Shown: positions 1 to 7,126 of the stretch, one piece after another
Layout: the number at the start of each line of letters is the position of its first letter
Numbering within the stretch: position 1 is the first letter of the stretch
Assembly (NCBI GenBank): GCA_039933785.1
Contig: JBDTNL010000056.1
Location: 1 to 25,259, forward strand
Origin: JBDTNL01 sp039933785
Lineage (GTDB): Bacteria; Acidobacteriota; Thermoanaerobaculia; Multivoradales; JAGPDF01
DNA length: 25,259 bases
Reading direction: 5' to 3'
Position numbers and translations under genes: made by a program
The notes under the pieces: generated by a model
Database searches by the model: none
Told to the model about the DNA's origin: nothing
The model's input: the letters and a program-made list of their open reading frames with translations, nothing else

Positions 1-7
1 CGGTCAT
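1..7 (-). CDS. Start of an unidentified gene leaving the left edge
   Basis: Only the first two codons lie in the window: on the minus strand an ATG sits at 7-5. It is preceded by a perfect GGAGG (complement of 15-19) with a 7-base spacer, which is why I infer a real start. The gene would be divergent from the thioredoxin gene, with a shared upstream region of about 115 bases. Nothing can be said about its product. Confidence 0.4.
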
Positions 8-121
8 CCGGAATCCTCCGGGGTTGCTCATTCGTCGGATCGGCTTCCGGATCCGCGGGCGGAAATGTCTCCGCTCGCCGGCGTGTTCTAGTCAGTGGCA
101 ATACCGGATCGGAGTGTGAAC

Positions 122-577
122 GTGAATCCATCGTTCGAGTCCAAGTGCCCATCCTGTGGCGGCGTCAACCGCGTGCTCTTTGGCCGGCTCGGTCCCGGAG
201 TCGAGGTGCGATGCGGCGCTTGCAAGAAGCCGTTGCCGCCGCCGTCGGAGCCCATTGCCGTCGACGAGGCCGCAGAGCTCGCCGGGCTGCTGCGGACGAG
301 CGGCCTGCCGGTGCTGATCGACTTCTGGGCTCCCTGGTGCGGTCCCTGCAAGGCGGTCGCACCCGAGATCGCAATGGTGGCGGCGCGCAATGCCGGGACA
401 CTCCTGGTGGTCAAGGTGAATACCGATGTCGATGCGGAAATCAGCAAGATCCACCGCATCCAGTCCATCCCCACGATGGCGCTGTTTCAAGGCGGCACCG
501 AGGTGGCGCGCACCGCCGGCGCGCGGCCCGCGGTGGCGATCGAGCAGTTCGTAAGCGGCGCGCTTCGCGCCGGCTGA
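122..577 (+). CDS. trxC: Thioredoxin 2-type (TrxC-like) thioredoxin with N-terminal zinc finger
   Basis: A cytoplasmic disulfide reductase of 151 residues. The N-terminal part carries two CxxC pairs (C9/C12 and C31/C34), the zinc-binding module typical of thioredoxin 2. The thioredoxin fold follows, with the redox motif WCGPC at residues 72-76 and the conserved cis-proline at P117 (SIPT). I chose the GTG at 122 because a GGAG lies 7 bases upstream and the protein then begins just before the zinc finger, as in E. coli TrxC. In-frame GTGs at 95 and 116 are possible, the longest form having 160 residues, but neither has a well-placed ribosome binding site. The family reduces protein disulfides using thioredoxin reductase, and TrxC forms are often oxidative-stress linked. 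The gene converges with the beta-helix gene and stops just before a strong hairpin. Confidence 0.93.
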   Translation: MNPSFESKCPSCGGVNRVLFGRLGPGVEVRCGACKKPLPPPSEPIAVDEAAELAGLLRTSGLPVLIDFWAPWCGPCKAVAPEIAMVAARNAGTLLVVKVNTDVDAEISKIHRIQSIPTMALFQGGTEVARTAGARPAVAIEQFVSGALRAG

Positions 578-585
578 GGCTACGT

Positions 586-610
586 CCCGCGCGCCTGAGC
601 GGCGCGCGGG
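586..610. terminator. Perfect hairpin between convergent genes, probable bidirectional terminator
   Basis: Bases 586-595 and 601-610 are exact reverse complements (10-bp all-GC stem) around a 5-base loop. The hairpin sits 8 bases after the thioredoxin stop and 20 bases from the stop of the convergent beta-helix gene. There is no T-run on either side, so it is not a textbook intrinsic terminator, but position and perfection suggest it ends or protects both transcripts. Confidence 0.6.
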
Positions 611-630
611 CTCGAGTCGTACTTCCGGAC

Positions 631-3033
631 CTAGTTGAAGTAGCCGTTCACGTCGACCACGAAGTCCACCGTGCCACCGCCCGGGAACGTCGGCAGCAGC
701 GCGATGCTTCCGCTGCCGTCGAGGGCCAGTTGCACCGCGGCGTTGTTGGCTCGTGTCACGCCGAGGTTGTAGCTCAGCACGTCGGTTCCTGGAGTCGTCT
801 GGTCTCCCGCGAAGGACCGCAAGATTCCGGTGCCACTCGGGGTGACCGCCGTCAGGTTGACGCTCACCGCGTTGGCGGTAGTTGGAATTCCGCAGACCGA
901 GCTCAGTTGCACGATTCGGGTGACGCCGGAAGTGAATGGTGTCGAGAGGCGTGAATCGAAAACTCGGCACGGTGTCACGGTGAAGAACTCGCCGGTCTCG
1001 ACCGTCAGAGTGAAGCTCTGTACGGTGTCCGGGAGCACGCCGTTCGACGCCCCCAGAGTGAGTGGAGATGTGCCTCCGGTGCCATACGCCGGTGTGCCGG
1101 AGAGCGTGGCGGTGCCATCGCCATTGTCGACGAAGGTCACACCGCTCGGCAGCCCGCCGGTGCGCGAGATCGCGGGCGCCGGGAAGCCCGTCGTCGTCAC
1201 CGTGAAGGTGTCAGGCACGCCAAGCTCGAACGCGACCTGATCGGCGCTAGTGATGGCCGGCGCTTGTTCCACCGTCACGCCGGTGCACTGCTCTTCGTTG
1301 TCGACCGCTGCGCACACCAGGCCCGAAGCGCCGATCGACGCAGATAGGGTGGAAGTCGCCAGTCCAGAGAGAGTGATCGGATTGGTGGGCGTGAGCGCGA
1401 CGCCGGGGAGGTGGGGTGTGAAGGCGATTGGTGTGAGATCGGGAACACCCGGAGCGGCAGGGGCAAACGCGGAATCGTGCGCCAAGTCGGCGACCACCGT
1501 GCCGCTGCCAGGGGCCAAAATCGTTCCTGGTGCGACCGCCGCTGCGAGGACGAGATATGGCGTAAAGGCCAAAGTACCGACGACCGTGTCGCACGGTCCG
1601 AGCATCCCAGATCCGCCCGGTCCGCTGTTGCAGCCCCACCAATTTTCTCCGGCGGTCAACGCCAGGGAAGCCGCGGTGGTTGTGCGAGATAGCCCGACCG
1701 CGTTGCCGAAGATGCGATTGTGGTCGAGCGTGATGTCGTAGGCCCCGGGAGAGTTGGCCGGGCTCGGTGGATTGTAGGCCGCAGGATCCGGAATCGAAAC
1801 ACCGGCCAACGTATTGTGGAGCATCGTGTTGCCCGATGCGTCGAGCGTCAGGGTGTAGGTCGTGAGGCTCGCCGTTTCGGCGTCACCTTGCAGACCCACC
1901 TCGCAGTGCGCCAGGTAATTTCCCTGCATCGTGGCGTGCAGATCGAGCGCGCCGAACTGGAAGATGGTCGTCGACGCCCAGGCCCCGATGCTCCCGGTTT
2001 GATTCTGACAGTCCACCGTGTTGTTCAGGAAGCTGGGCACGCCGCCGTTGGCTCCGAACGCGCCCAGGCCCACGGTCGCGCCGATCACGGTGTTGTTGCT
2101 CACCGTCGGCGAGGTGTAGGAGGCGAAGGTCCAGAAGGCGTAACTCACGCCGGGCCACAAGTTGGTCGCGTGGTTGCCCTGGATCAAATCGTTGACGGCG
2201 CTGCCGGCATAGGCGCCGCCGGCGTTGTCAGTGTGCACCGCGCTGCCCGAGCGGGTGATCGTGTTGTTGAGGATCTGGGTGCCGACCGACCAATTGACGG
2301 CGATCGCGTCGCCGCAGTCGCTGACCGAGTTGAACGCGATGGTGCCCGAGCTGGTGAAGCCGAAGATGCAGATCGACGCGGGGTTGGCCTGTACGTTCTG
2401 CACCGTGTTGTGAACGAAGGAAAACGTGCCGTTCCCTGTCGAGGCGTACAGGCCGCGCAAGTAAACGTTCTTGACCGTCACGTCGTGCACGTTCAGGCCG
2501 ATCACGGTCCCGATACCGGAGGACGGGATGTGGTCGGTGATGATGCCGTTGCGGGCGTCGAGATCGGCCCCGCCCACGACCACGCCGCTGGTGAGGCCAG
2601 GGTTGTCGCCGTCGATCGTGAGATTCCTGACCTCGACACTGTTGGCGCGTACCAGGAAGACGTTGCTCCCGTTCGGCGGACAGAGAGAGCCCCCTCCGGC
2701 GCCGCCGCAGTTCGGGTCGGAAATCGCCGGAACGACCTTGGTCGTGGCCTGAGAGGCGCCGGCGATGACCACCGACTTGTCGACGATAACGTTCTCGACG
2801 TAGGTGCCGGGAGCGAGCGAAATCGTGTCGCCGGTCGGATTTGCCTGGGTTAGCGCGTACGTCATGGTGAGACAGGCGGTGGACGAGCAGTTCCCGGAGT
2901 CGGCACCGCTCGGCGAAACCAGCCGTGTCGCCGCGCCCGCTGGTGAGGAGGCCGCGACGGCGAGATTGACGACTACGAGCAGGCCGGTGGCGATCACAGT
3001 CTTTGGCGGCGCGGATTGCAGGGCTCTGCGCAT
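631..3033 (-). CDS. Secreted right-handed beta-helix protein with Ig-like and PCRVFDSR-type C-terminal domains
   Basis: An exported protein of 800 residues. A signal peptide occupies about residues 1-34 (basic start, hydrophobic core, SPAGA cut region). Residues 35-110 hold the opening strand motif of DUF1565/NosD-type proteins (SLAPGTYVENVIVDKSVVIAG), followed to about 500 by repeated N- and V-rich rungs (NNTV, HNTV, GNYL) of a pectate-lyase-like parallel beta-helix. Residues 588-679 look like a putative Ig domain (LPSGVTF, DGTATLSGTP). Residues 680-800 form a domain beginning FFTVTPCRVFDSR and ending DFVVDVNGYF, which I know as a recurrent tail of secreted Acidobacteriota proteins. No catalytic residues of a polysaccharide lyase can be assigned; a surface adhesin or polysaccharide-binding role is equally likely. 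A GGGAGG site lies 4 bases before the ATG and a good sigma70 promoter lies just upstream. Confidence 0.88.
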   Translation of the reverse strand: MRRALQSAPPKTVIATGLLVVVNLAVAASSPAGAATRLVSPSGADSGNCSSTACLTMTYALTQANPTGDTISLAPGTYVENVIVDKSVVIAGASQATTKVVPAISDPNCGGAGGGSLCPPNGSNVFLVRANSVEVRNLTIDGDNPGLTSGVVVGGADLDARNGIITDHIPSSGIGTVIGLNVHDVTVKNVYLRGLYASTGNGTFSFVHNTVQNVQANPASICIFGFTSSGTIAFNSVSDCGDAIAVNWSVGTQILNNTITRSGSAVHTDNAGGAYAGSAVNDLIQGNHATNLWPGVSYAFWTFASYTSPTVSNNTVIGATVGLGAFGANGGVPSFLNNTVDCQNQTGSIGAWASTTIFQFGALDLHATMQGNYLAHCEVGLQGDAETASLTTYTLTLDASGNTMLHNTLAGVSIPDPAAYNPPSPANSPGAYDITLDHNRIFGNAVGLSRTTTAASLALTAGENWWGCNSGPGGSGMLGPCDTVVGTLAFTPYLVLAAAVAPGTILAPGSGTVVADLAHDSAFAPAAPGVPDLTPIAFTPHLPGVALTPTNPITLSGLATSTLSASIGASGLVCAAVDNEEQCTGVTVEQAPAITSADQVAFELGVPDTFTVTTTGFPAPAISRTGGLPSGVTFVDNGDGTATLSGTPAYGTGGTSPLTLGASNGVLPDTVQSFTLTVETGEFFTVTPCRVFDSRLSTPFTSGVTRIVQLSSVCGIPTTANAVSVNLTAVTPSGTGILRSFAGDQTTPGTDVLSYNLGVTRANNAAVQLALDGSGSIALLPTFPGGGTVDFVVDVNGYFN

Positions 3034-3055
3034 GTTTCCTCCCGTAAAGCGCGGG

Positions 3056-3084
3056 ATTTTAAGCTAGCTCGAGTTGTTTGCCAA
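3056..3084 (-). promoter_or_regulatory. Sigma70-type promoter for the beta-helix gene
   Basis: On the minus strand, TTGGCA (3079-3084) and TAAAAT (3056-3061) are separated by exactly 17 bases. Each hexamer matches the sigma70 consensus at five of six positions. Transcription would begin near 3049, giving a leader of about 16 bases that contains the ribosome binding site. This is the best promoter match I found in the window. Confidence 0.65.
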
Positions 3085-3207
3085 GATGCCAAGGTGTGTT
3101 CGTGGGGCCGCCTGGCGCGCGCGTGGGACCCCCCGCGAGCCGCCGCGTCAACCGGAGAGCGAGCCACGCTTTGGAGGGCCCGCCTTGGGCCCGGCACCGC
3201 CGCCTTC

Positions 3208-3236
3208 TTGCCGCCTCTCTCTCCATCCCGTAAGCT
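3208..3236 (+). promoter_or_regulatory. Candidate promoter giving a leaderless mqnC transcript
   Basis: TTGCCG (3208-3213), a 17-base spacer and TAAGCT (3231-3236) precede the mqnC ATG, with only 9 bases between the -10-like box and the ATG. No Shine-Dalgarno sequence is present, so the transcript may start at or within about 3 bases of the ATG. The same GTAARCT box recurs before two other genes here. A GGGCCC-5-GGGCCC hairpin (3176-3192) lies further upstream and could be an operator or simply GC-rich sequence. Confidence 0.45.
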
Positions 3237-3245
3237 TGCCGGATC

Positions 3246-4427
3246 ATGGACCTTGCTCCTTCCAACCGCCCGGTTTCCGCGATTCTCGACGATGCCATTC
3301 AGGGTCGCCGGCTCTCGGCCGGTGATGTGCATACGTTGTTGCTCGACGGCGACCTCCTCGATTTGGGATTGGCCGCGAACACGGTTCGCAACCGCCTGAA
3401 CGACCCTGCGGCAGCGACCTACAACATCGACCGCAACATCAACTACACCAACATTTGCGTCTACAAGTGCCGCTTCTGCGCCTTCTATCGCAAGCCCGGC
3501 GACCCCGAAGGCTACCTGCTGCCGTTCGAGGAGATCGGCAAGAAGATCGAGGAGACCCTGGCGCTCAACGGCACCGGCATCCTGATGCAGGGCGGCGTGC
3601 ATCCCGATCTGCCGCTCTCGTTCTACGAAGACCTGCTGCACTACATCCGCGAGCACTATCCGGAGTGCCATGTGCACGCGTTCTCGCCGCCCGAGATCAA
3701 GTTCATCGCCAAGAAGGAGCGCATGAGCTTCTTCGAGGTCATCGCGCGTCTGAAGGCGGCCGGCCTGCAGTCGATTCCCGGCGGCGGGGCGGAGATCCTC
3801 TCCGATGAGATTCGCAAGGAAGTCCTCGCCTACCCCAAGGCCTCGCCGGAGGAGTGGATCGACATCATGCGACAGGCCCACAAGAACGGCTTGCGCACCT
3901 CGGCAACCATGATGTACGGCATGGGCGAAGGCCTCGAGGCGCGGGTCGAGCACTTCCAGCGCATTCGCGATCTGCAGGACGAGACCTCGGGTTTCACCGC
4001 ATTCATTTCGTGGACCTTCCAGCACGAACACACCGACATGCCGGACGTCCCCGAGACCTTCGCTCACGAGTATCTGAAGACGCTCGCGGTGTCGCGGCTG
4101 TTCATCGACAACATCACGCACTTCCAGACCAGCTGGGTGACGCAAGGCAAGAAGATCGGCCAGCTCGGCCTGCAGTTCGGCGCCGACGACATGGGCTCGA
4201 TCATGATCGAGGAGAACGTGGTCTCGGCCGCTGGCACCTCGTTCCGGATGAGCCAGGACGAGATGGAGCACCTGATCCAGTCGGCAGGCTACGCGCCCCG
4301 CCAGCGCACCAATCTGTACGAACGCTTCGTGACCCGTGAGCAGACCAGCGCGCTCGCCCGGCGCTACCGCGGGGCGCTCACCGCGCAGAACCGCGAGCTC
4401 GCCTCGGCCCTGCCGATCATCGGTTGA
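3246..4427 (+). CDS. mqnC: Cyclic dehypoxanthinyl futalosine synthase MqnC (radical SAM, menaquinone synthesis)
   Basis: A radical SAM enzyme of the futalosine route to menaquinone; it cyclises dehypoxanthine futalosine to the spiro product that MqnD then splits. The protein has 393 residues. The [4Fe-4S] motif CxxxCxxC is C71, C75 and C78 in the context NICVYKCRFCAFYR. The following stretch ILMQGGVHPDLP, together with HAFSPPEI, is characteristic of MqnC rather than its paralogue MqnE, which has a HIVGG-type sequence there. The C-terminal half contains TSATMMYG and the LGADDMGS-like segment (FGADDMGS) of the MqnC/MqnE/CofH group. The ATG is the only sensible start near the conserved N-terminus; it lacks a ribosome binding site and may be leaderless. 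The lysozyme-inhibitor-like gene begins 5 bases after the stop, so the two are probably co-transcribed. Presence of mqnC implies menaquinone made from chorismate by the futalosine pathway. Confidence 0.95.
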   Translation: MDLAPSNRPVSAILDDAIQGRRLSAGDVHTLLLDGDLLDLGLAANTVRNRLNDPAAATYNIDRNINYTNICVYKCRFCAFYRKPGDPEGYLLPFEEIGKKIEETLALNGTGILMQGGVHPDLPLSFYEDLLHYIREHYPECHVHAFSPPEIKFIAKKERMSFFEVIARLKAAGLQSIPGGGAEILSDEIRKEVLAYPKASPEEWIDIMRQAHKNGLRTSATMMYGMGEGLEARVEHFQRIRDLQDETSGFTAFISWTFQHEHTDMPDVPETFAHEYLKTLAVSRLFIDNITHFQTSWVTQGKKIGQLGLQFGADDMGSIMIEENVVSAAGTSFRMSQDEMEHLIQSAGYAPRQRTNLYERFVTREQTSALARRYRGALTAQNRELASALPIIG

Positions 4428-4432
4428 GTCCT

Positions 4433-5044
4433 ATGAATCGAAGTCTGTGGCTGGCAGGCGCCCTGCTCGGCAGCTTGGCGGCCGCGGCGGCGGCCGCGCC
4501 CAAGCCCGCGGTGGCGCCGGCCCCGGGGTGCGCTTCGGCGATCGAGACCGCGGGACCCGCGGGATGGACGGTGAAGGCCGAGAACGGTCCGCGCGAGGCT
4601 TGTACTTCCGGCACTTATATCGTCTCGCTCACGGGCCCCAACGGCCAGCTCGAGTCGTTCGCGCACCCGCGCGATGGCGCGCTCGAGAAACTATGGGTCG
4701 AGGATTTCGATCGCGATGGCTCGGTCGAGATCGCCGTCCTGCTGCGTGCCGCGGATGCTGGCGCCGGCGGCAGCGTCGAGGTGTTTGCACGCAGCCCGCA
4801 AGGCTGGGCGGCGCGGCGGATCGTACCTCTCGCGGGTGAGGTCGCCATCGGCCATCGCGGGCACGACAGCTACGAGTTCACGGACGGAGCCCTGATCCGC
4901 CGGTTTCCGGTCTACAAGCCCAGCGATCGCGACTGCTGTCATTCGGGTGGCGTGCGCGTTCTCGGTCTCGCCTACGCCGAAGGCCGCTGGGTCCCGTTCC
5001 AGCCGCGCGAGGCGCCCAAGGCGCCGGCTCGACGGGGCGGTTGA
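4433..5044 (+). CDS. Exported protein resembling the periplasmic lysozyme inhibitor PliI
   Basis: A 203-residue protein with a clear signal peptide (about residues 1-22, alanine-rich cut region), so it is periplasmic or secreted. Residues 86-120 combine a DFDRDGS acidic turn with a glycine-rich stretch (ADAGAGGSVEVF), and residues 140-162 read GHRGHDSYEF...LIRRFPVYK. This order (D.D.DG..E, G-rich loop, GH.. .F, L..RFPVYK, then GG-R and a W/P end) matches what I remember of the PliI family, which blocks I-type lysozymes. C168 and C169 are adjacent, with C34 and C57 earlier, so disulfides are possible. The ATG lies 5 bases beyond mqnC, so the genes form an operon although the functions look unrelated. 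Alternatively it is an FG-GAP/EF-hand-like secreted protein of unknown role. Family call from memory, not from a search. Confidence 0.6.
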   Translation: MNRSLWLAGALLGSLAAAAAAAPKPAVAPAPGCASAIETAGPAGWTVKAENGPREACTSGTYIVSLTGPNGQLESFAHPRDGALEKLWVEDFDRDGSVEIAVLLRAADAGAGGSVEVFARSPQGWAARRIVPLAGEVAIGHRGHDSYEFTDGALIRRFPVYKPSDRDCCHSGGVRVLGLAYAEGRWVPFQPREAPKAPARRGG

Positions 5045-5074
5045 CCCTTGCCCACCAGCAGCCCAGCGCAAGGG
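5045..5074. terminator. Inverted repeat between convergent genes, possible terminator
   Basis: CCCTTGC (5045-5051) and GCAAGGG (5068-5074) form a perfect 7-bp stem with a 16-base loop. It begins directly after the stop of the lysozyme-inhibitor-like gene and lies 14 bases from the end of the convergent ferredoxin gene. No T-run follows, so the assignment is tentative. Confidence 0.35.
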
Positions 5075-5088
5075 ACCATCTACGGTAC

Positions 5089-5415
5089 TTATTCCCAAGG
5101 GATGTCGGGCATGCGCAGTCGCCGCGGTCCATCTCCACCCGCGGCGACGCCGTCCACGATCTCGCCGACGTCCCCGAGTGTGACCTCGGCGAGCCAGGCG
5201 TTCTGCGGCCAGACCGCAACGGTGATGCCGCGGCTGCAGTGCTTCAGACAGCCGGTGCGGGTCACCATGATCTGGTCGCGCAGGCCCTTCTTCTTGACCT
5301 CGTCCTTGAAGCGCTGATAGACCTCGACGCCGCCGCGCGGCAGGCAGCTCGGCTTCTTGGCGTCGGGCGCCCGCTCGTTGCAGCAAATCAGGATCTGGAC
5401 TCGAGGTTTCGGCAC
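5089..5415 (-). CDS. Thioredoxin-fold [2Fe-2S] ferredoxin
   Basis: A 108-residue electron carrier of the Shethna/Clostridium pasteurianum type, the fold shared with NuoE. Cysteines at 11/12, 24, 56 and 60 fit the family pattern C-x(11-12)-C-x(31)-C-x(3)-C, the last two in the segment TRTGCLKHCSRG. The tail WLAEVTLGDVGEIVD is also typical. The start is the GTG at 5415, because an in-frame TAG lies only 9 bases further upstream and no other start precedes the first cysteines; no strong ribosome binding site is visible. The gene is divergent from the lipid kinase with 51 bases between them. Its redox partner is not identifiable from the sequence. Confidence 0.88.
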   Translation of the reverse strand: MPKPRVQILICCNERAPDAKKPSCLPRGGVEVYQRFKDEVKKKGLRDQIMVTRTGCLKHCSRGITVAVWPQNAWLAEVTLGDVGEIVDGVAAGGDGPRRLRMPDIPWE

Positions 5416-5429
5416 GGTGGGATTCTACG

Positions 5430-5457
5430 TCGACCCTACGAGCCGTTCCGGTAAACT
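5430..5457 (+). promoter_or_regulatory. Candidate promoter for the lipid kinase gene, probably leaderless
   Basis: TCGACC (5430-5435), a 16-base spacer and TAAACT (5452-5457) stand 9 bases before the ATG at 5467. There is no Shine-Dalgarno sequence. The box lies in CCGGTAAACTCCG, nearly the same as before the methyltransferase gene (CCGGGTAAGCTGCCG). Confidence 0.4.
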
Positions 5458-5466
5458 CCGAACAAA

Positions 5467-6360
5467 ATGACTGAGCGGGTCTGGACCCTGGTGAATCCTG
5501 GGGGAGGCCGGGGTCGTACCAGCAAGTTCCTCGTGCAGCTGCGCGCGCACGCCGAACGGTCCGGCATGCGGTTTCTGGTCAGCGAGAGCACCGAGGATCT
5601 GGCGATGCATGCCCGCGCTGCCGCGGCGGCGGGAGTGGAGCGGCTGCTGGTGGCTGGCGGCGACGGCACCCTGCACCACGCCATTCAGGGACTCGCGGGC
5701 TCGGCGACCGCGCTCGGCATTCTGCCCCTCGGCAGCGGCAACGATCTCGCGGGGACGCTCGGCGTTCCCAAGGAGCTCGACCGCGCGCTCGAGCTCGGGG
5801 TGCACGGTGCGATCGAGCGCATCGATCTCGTGCGCGCCGGCGGCCGCTACTACGGCGGCGTCGCCGGCGTCGGCTTCGACAGCGAGGTCAATCGCTACGC
5901 CAATGAGCGCGTGAAGTGGATCAAGGGCAAGATGATCTACCCCTACGCAACCCTGCGCTGGATCATTCCGTTTCGCGCTCCGATCTTGCGCGTCGAACAC
6001 GACGCGGGAGTTTTTGAAGGTCCGGCGATGTTCGCAGTGGTGGCCAATTCGCCGCGCTACGGCGGCGGCATGTTCATCGCACCGGCGGCCGATCTTCAGG
6101 ACGGCATGCTCGACCTGGTCATCGTGCGGAAGATCTCGAAGCTGCAGCTGCTGATGGTGTTCCCCAAGGTCTTCAAGGGAGCCCACGTGAGCCATCCGGC
6201 GGTTACCGTGGTGCGCACGCGGCGGGCCCTGTTGTCGCTCAGCCGGCCGATCGTGGCCTACGGCGACGGCGAGCCCCTGGTCGAGGTTGGCAGCGAGCCG
6301 GTCGCGTTCGAGGTCGCGCCGCGGGCGCTCTCTGTGGTGACCGGTCGGCGTTCCGGGTAA
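5467..6360 (+). CDS. Diacylglycerol kinase family lipid kinase (DagK/YegS-like)
   Basis: A cytosolic or membrane-associated kinase of 297 residues that would phosphorylate a lipid hydroxyl group (diacylglycerol, sphingosine-like or other) with ATP. Family motifs are all present: VNPGGGRGR (9-17), GGDGT (64-68, nucleotide binding) and PLGSGND (87-93). A later GGGMFIAPAADLQDGMLD segment is the usual substrate/metal region. The length is normal for the family. The ATG lacks a ribosome binding site and follows a -10-like TAAACT box by 9 bases. The methyltransferase gene starts 11 bases after the stop, so the two are likely co-transcribed at least in part. The substrate cannot be read from the sequence. 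Confidence 0.92.
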   Translation: MTERVWTLVNPGGGRGRTSKFLVQLRAHAERSGMRFLVSESTEDLAMHARAAAAAGVERLLVAGGDGTLHHAIQGLAGSATALGILPLGSGNDLAGTLGVPKELDRALELGVHGAIERIDLVRAGGRYYGGVAGVGFDSEVNRYANERVKWIKGKMIYPYATLRWIIPFRAPILRVEHDAGVFEGPAMFAVVANSPRYGGGMFIAPAADLQDGMLDLVIVRKISKLQLLMVFPKVFKGAHVSHPAVTVVRTRRALLSLSRPIVAYGDGEPLVEVGSEPVAFEVAPRALSVVTGRRSG

Positions 6361-6363
6361 GCT
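6358..6363 (+). promoter_or_regulatory. -10-like box TAAGCT before the methyltransferase start
   Basis: TAAGCT lies 8 bases before the ATG at 6372 and uses the TAA stop codon of the upstream lipid kinase gene as its first half. No good -35 hexamer is visible (GTGACC at 15 bases is the nearest) and there is no Shine-Dalgarno site. It is the third occurrence of the same spaced box in this window, which is the main reason to report it. Confidence 0.35.
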
Positions 6364-6371
6364 GCCGACAC

Positions 6372-7112
6372 ATGGTAGCCACGACTCAGGCTCCGCACCC
6401 GCCGCTCTCGGACTACTACAAGACCGAAGGCGAGCGCCGGCGGCTGCTCGATCGTTTGTTCGATCGCTCGGCGCGGGACTACGACCGGGTGTGCGGAATG
6501 ATGGATTTCGGCTCCGGAGTCGGCTACCGCAAGGACGCCCTCCTGCGAGCCGGACTCAAGGAAGGCATGCGGGTTCTCGATGTCGCGACCGGTACCGGCC
6601 CGGTGGCGCGATCGGCCGCGGAGATCGCCGGCGCCGGCAACGTGCTGGCGCTCGACCCGAGCTTCGGCATGCTGCTCCAGGCGCGGGCCGCGACGGGCTC
6701 GCCGGTGGTGCGTGGCCTGGCCGAGGCGTTGCCGTGGCGGGACGAAAGCTTCGATTTCCTCAGCATGGGCTACGCCCTGCGTCACGTCGCCGACCTCACC
6801 ACGACCTTCGTAGAGTACCGGCGGGTCTTGCGACCAGGCGGCAGGCTGCTGATTCTCGAGATCGCTCGCCCGAAATCGCGCTGGATGTACTGGCCGTTGC
6901 GTTTCTATCTTGGCCGCGTGGTGCCGTACCTGACGCGGCTGCGCACGCGCAATCGCGACGCCGAGCGGGTTATGCGCTATTTCTGGGACTCGATAGACCG
7001 CTGCGTCCCGCCGGCCGAGATCGAGGCCGCGCTGACCGCCGCGGGGCTCGCCGCGTCGCGGCCCCGCATCCGATTCGGCATGATGGCGGAGTACGTCGCG
7101 ACGCGGAGATGA
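6372..7112 (+). CDS. UbiE/MenG-like class I SAM methyltransferase, candidate demethylmenaquinone methyltransferase
   Basis: A 246-residue SAM-dependent methyltransferase. Motif I is VLDVATGTG (68-76), the acidic end of strand 2 is LALDPS (92-97), and the post-motif segment is LRPGGRLLILEI (153-164). The region YDRVCGMMDFGSGVGYRKDAL (from 37) matches the YD..N..MSFG.HR.WK block of UbiE/COQ5, and RYFWDSIDRCVPPAEIEAAL (202-221) matches its Y.YL..SI..FP..E block, so it is closer to UbiE/MenG than to generic methyltransferases. MenG/UbiE carries out the last C-methylation of demethylmenaquinone; mqnC two kilobases away supports that role. However, several UbiE positions are altered, so another quinone or lipid substrate is possible. 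It follows the lipid kinase by 11 bases. Confidence 0.85.
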   Translation: MVATTQAPHPPLSDYYKTEGERRRLLDRLFDRSARDYDRVCGMMDFGSGVGYRKDALLRAGLKEGMRVLDVATGTGPVARSAAEIAGAGNVLALDPSFGMLLQARAATGSPVVRGLAEALPWRDESFDFLSMGYALRHVADLTTTFVEYRRVLRPGGRLLILEIARPKSRWMYWPLRFYLGRVVPYLTRLRTRNRDAERVMRYFWDSIDRCVPPAEIEAALTAAGLAASRPRIRFGMMAEYVATRR

Positions 7113-7126
7113 CCCGCTCTGCGGCG

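Noticed and set aside
1720..2853. Open frame of 377 codons antisense to the beta-helix gene
   Set aside because: Its Arg/Val/Asp/Gly-rich translation is typical of a GC-rich shadow frame, with no motif; the opposite strand has signal peptide, domains and promoter.
2994..4271. Open frame of 425 codons antisense to mqnC
   Set aside because: It covers the strongly conserved mqnC gene, shows no domain, and results from codon bias.
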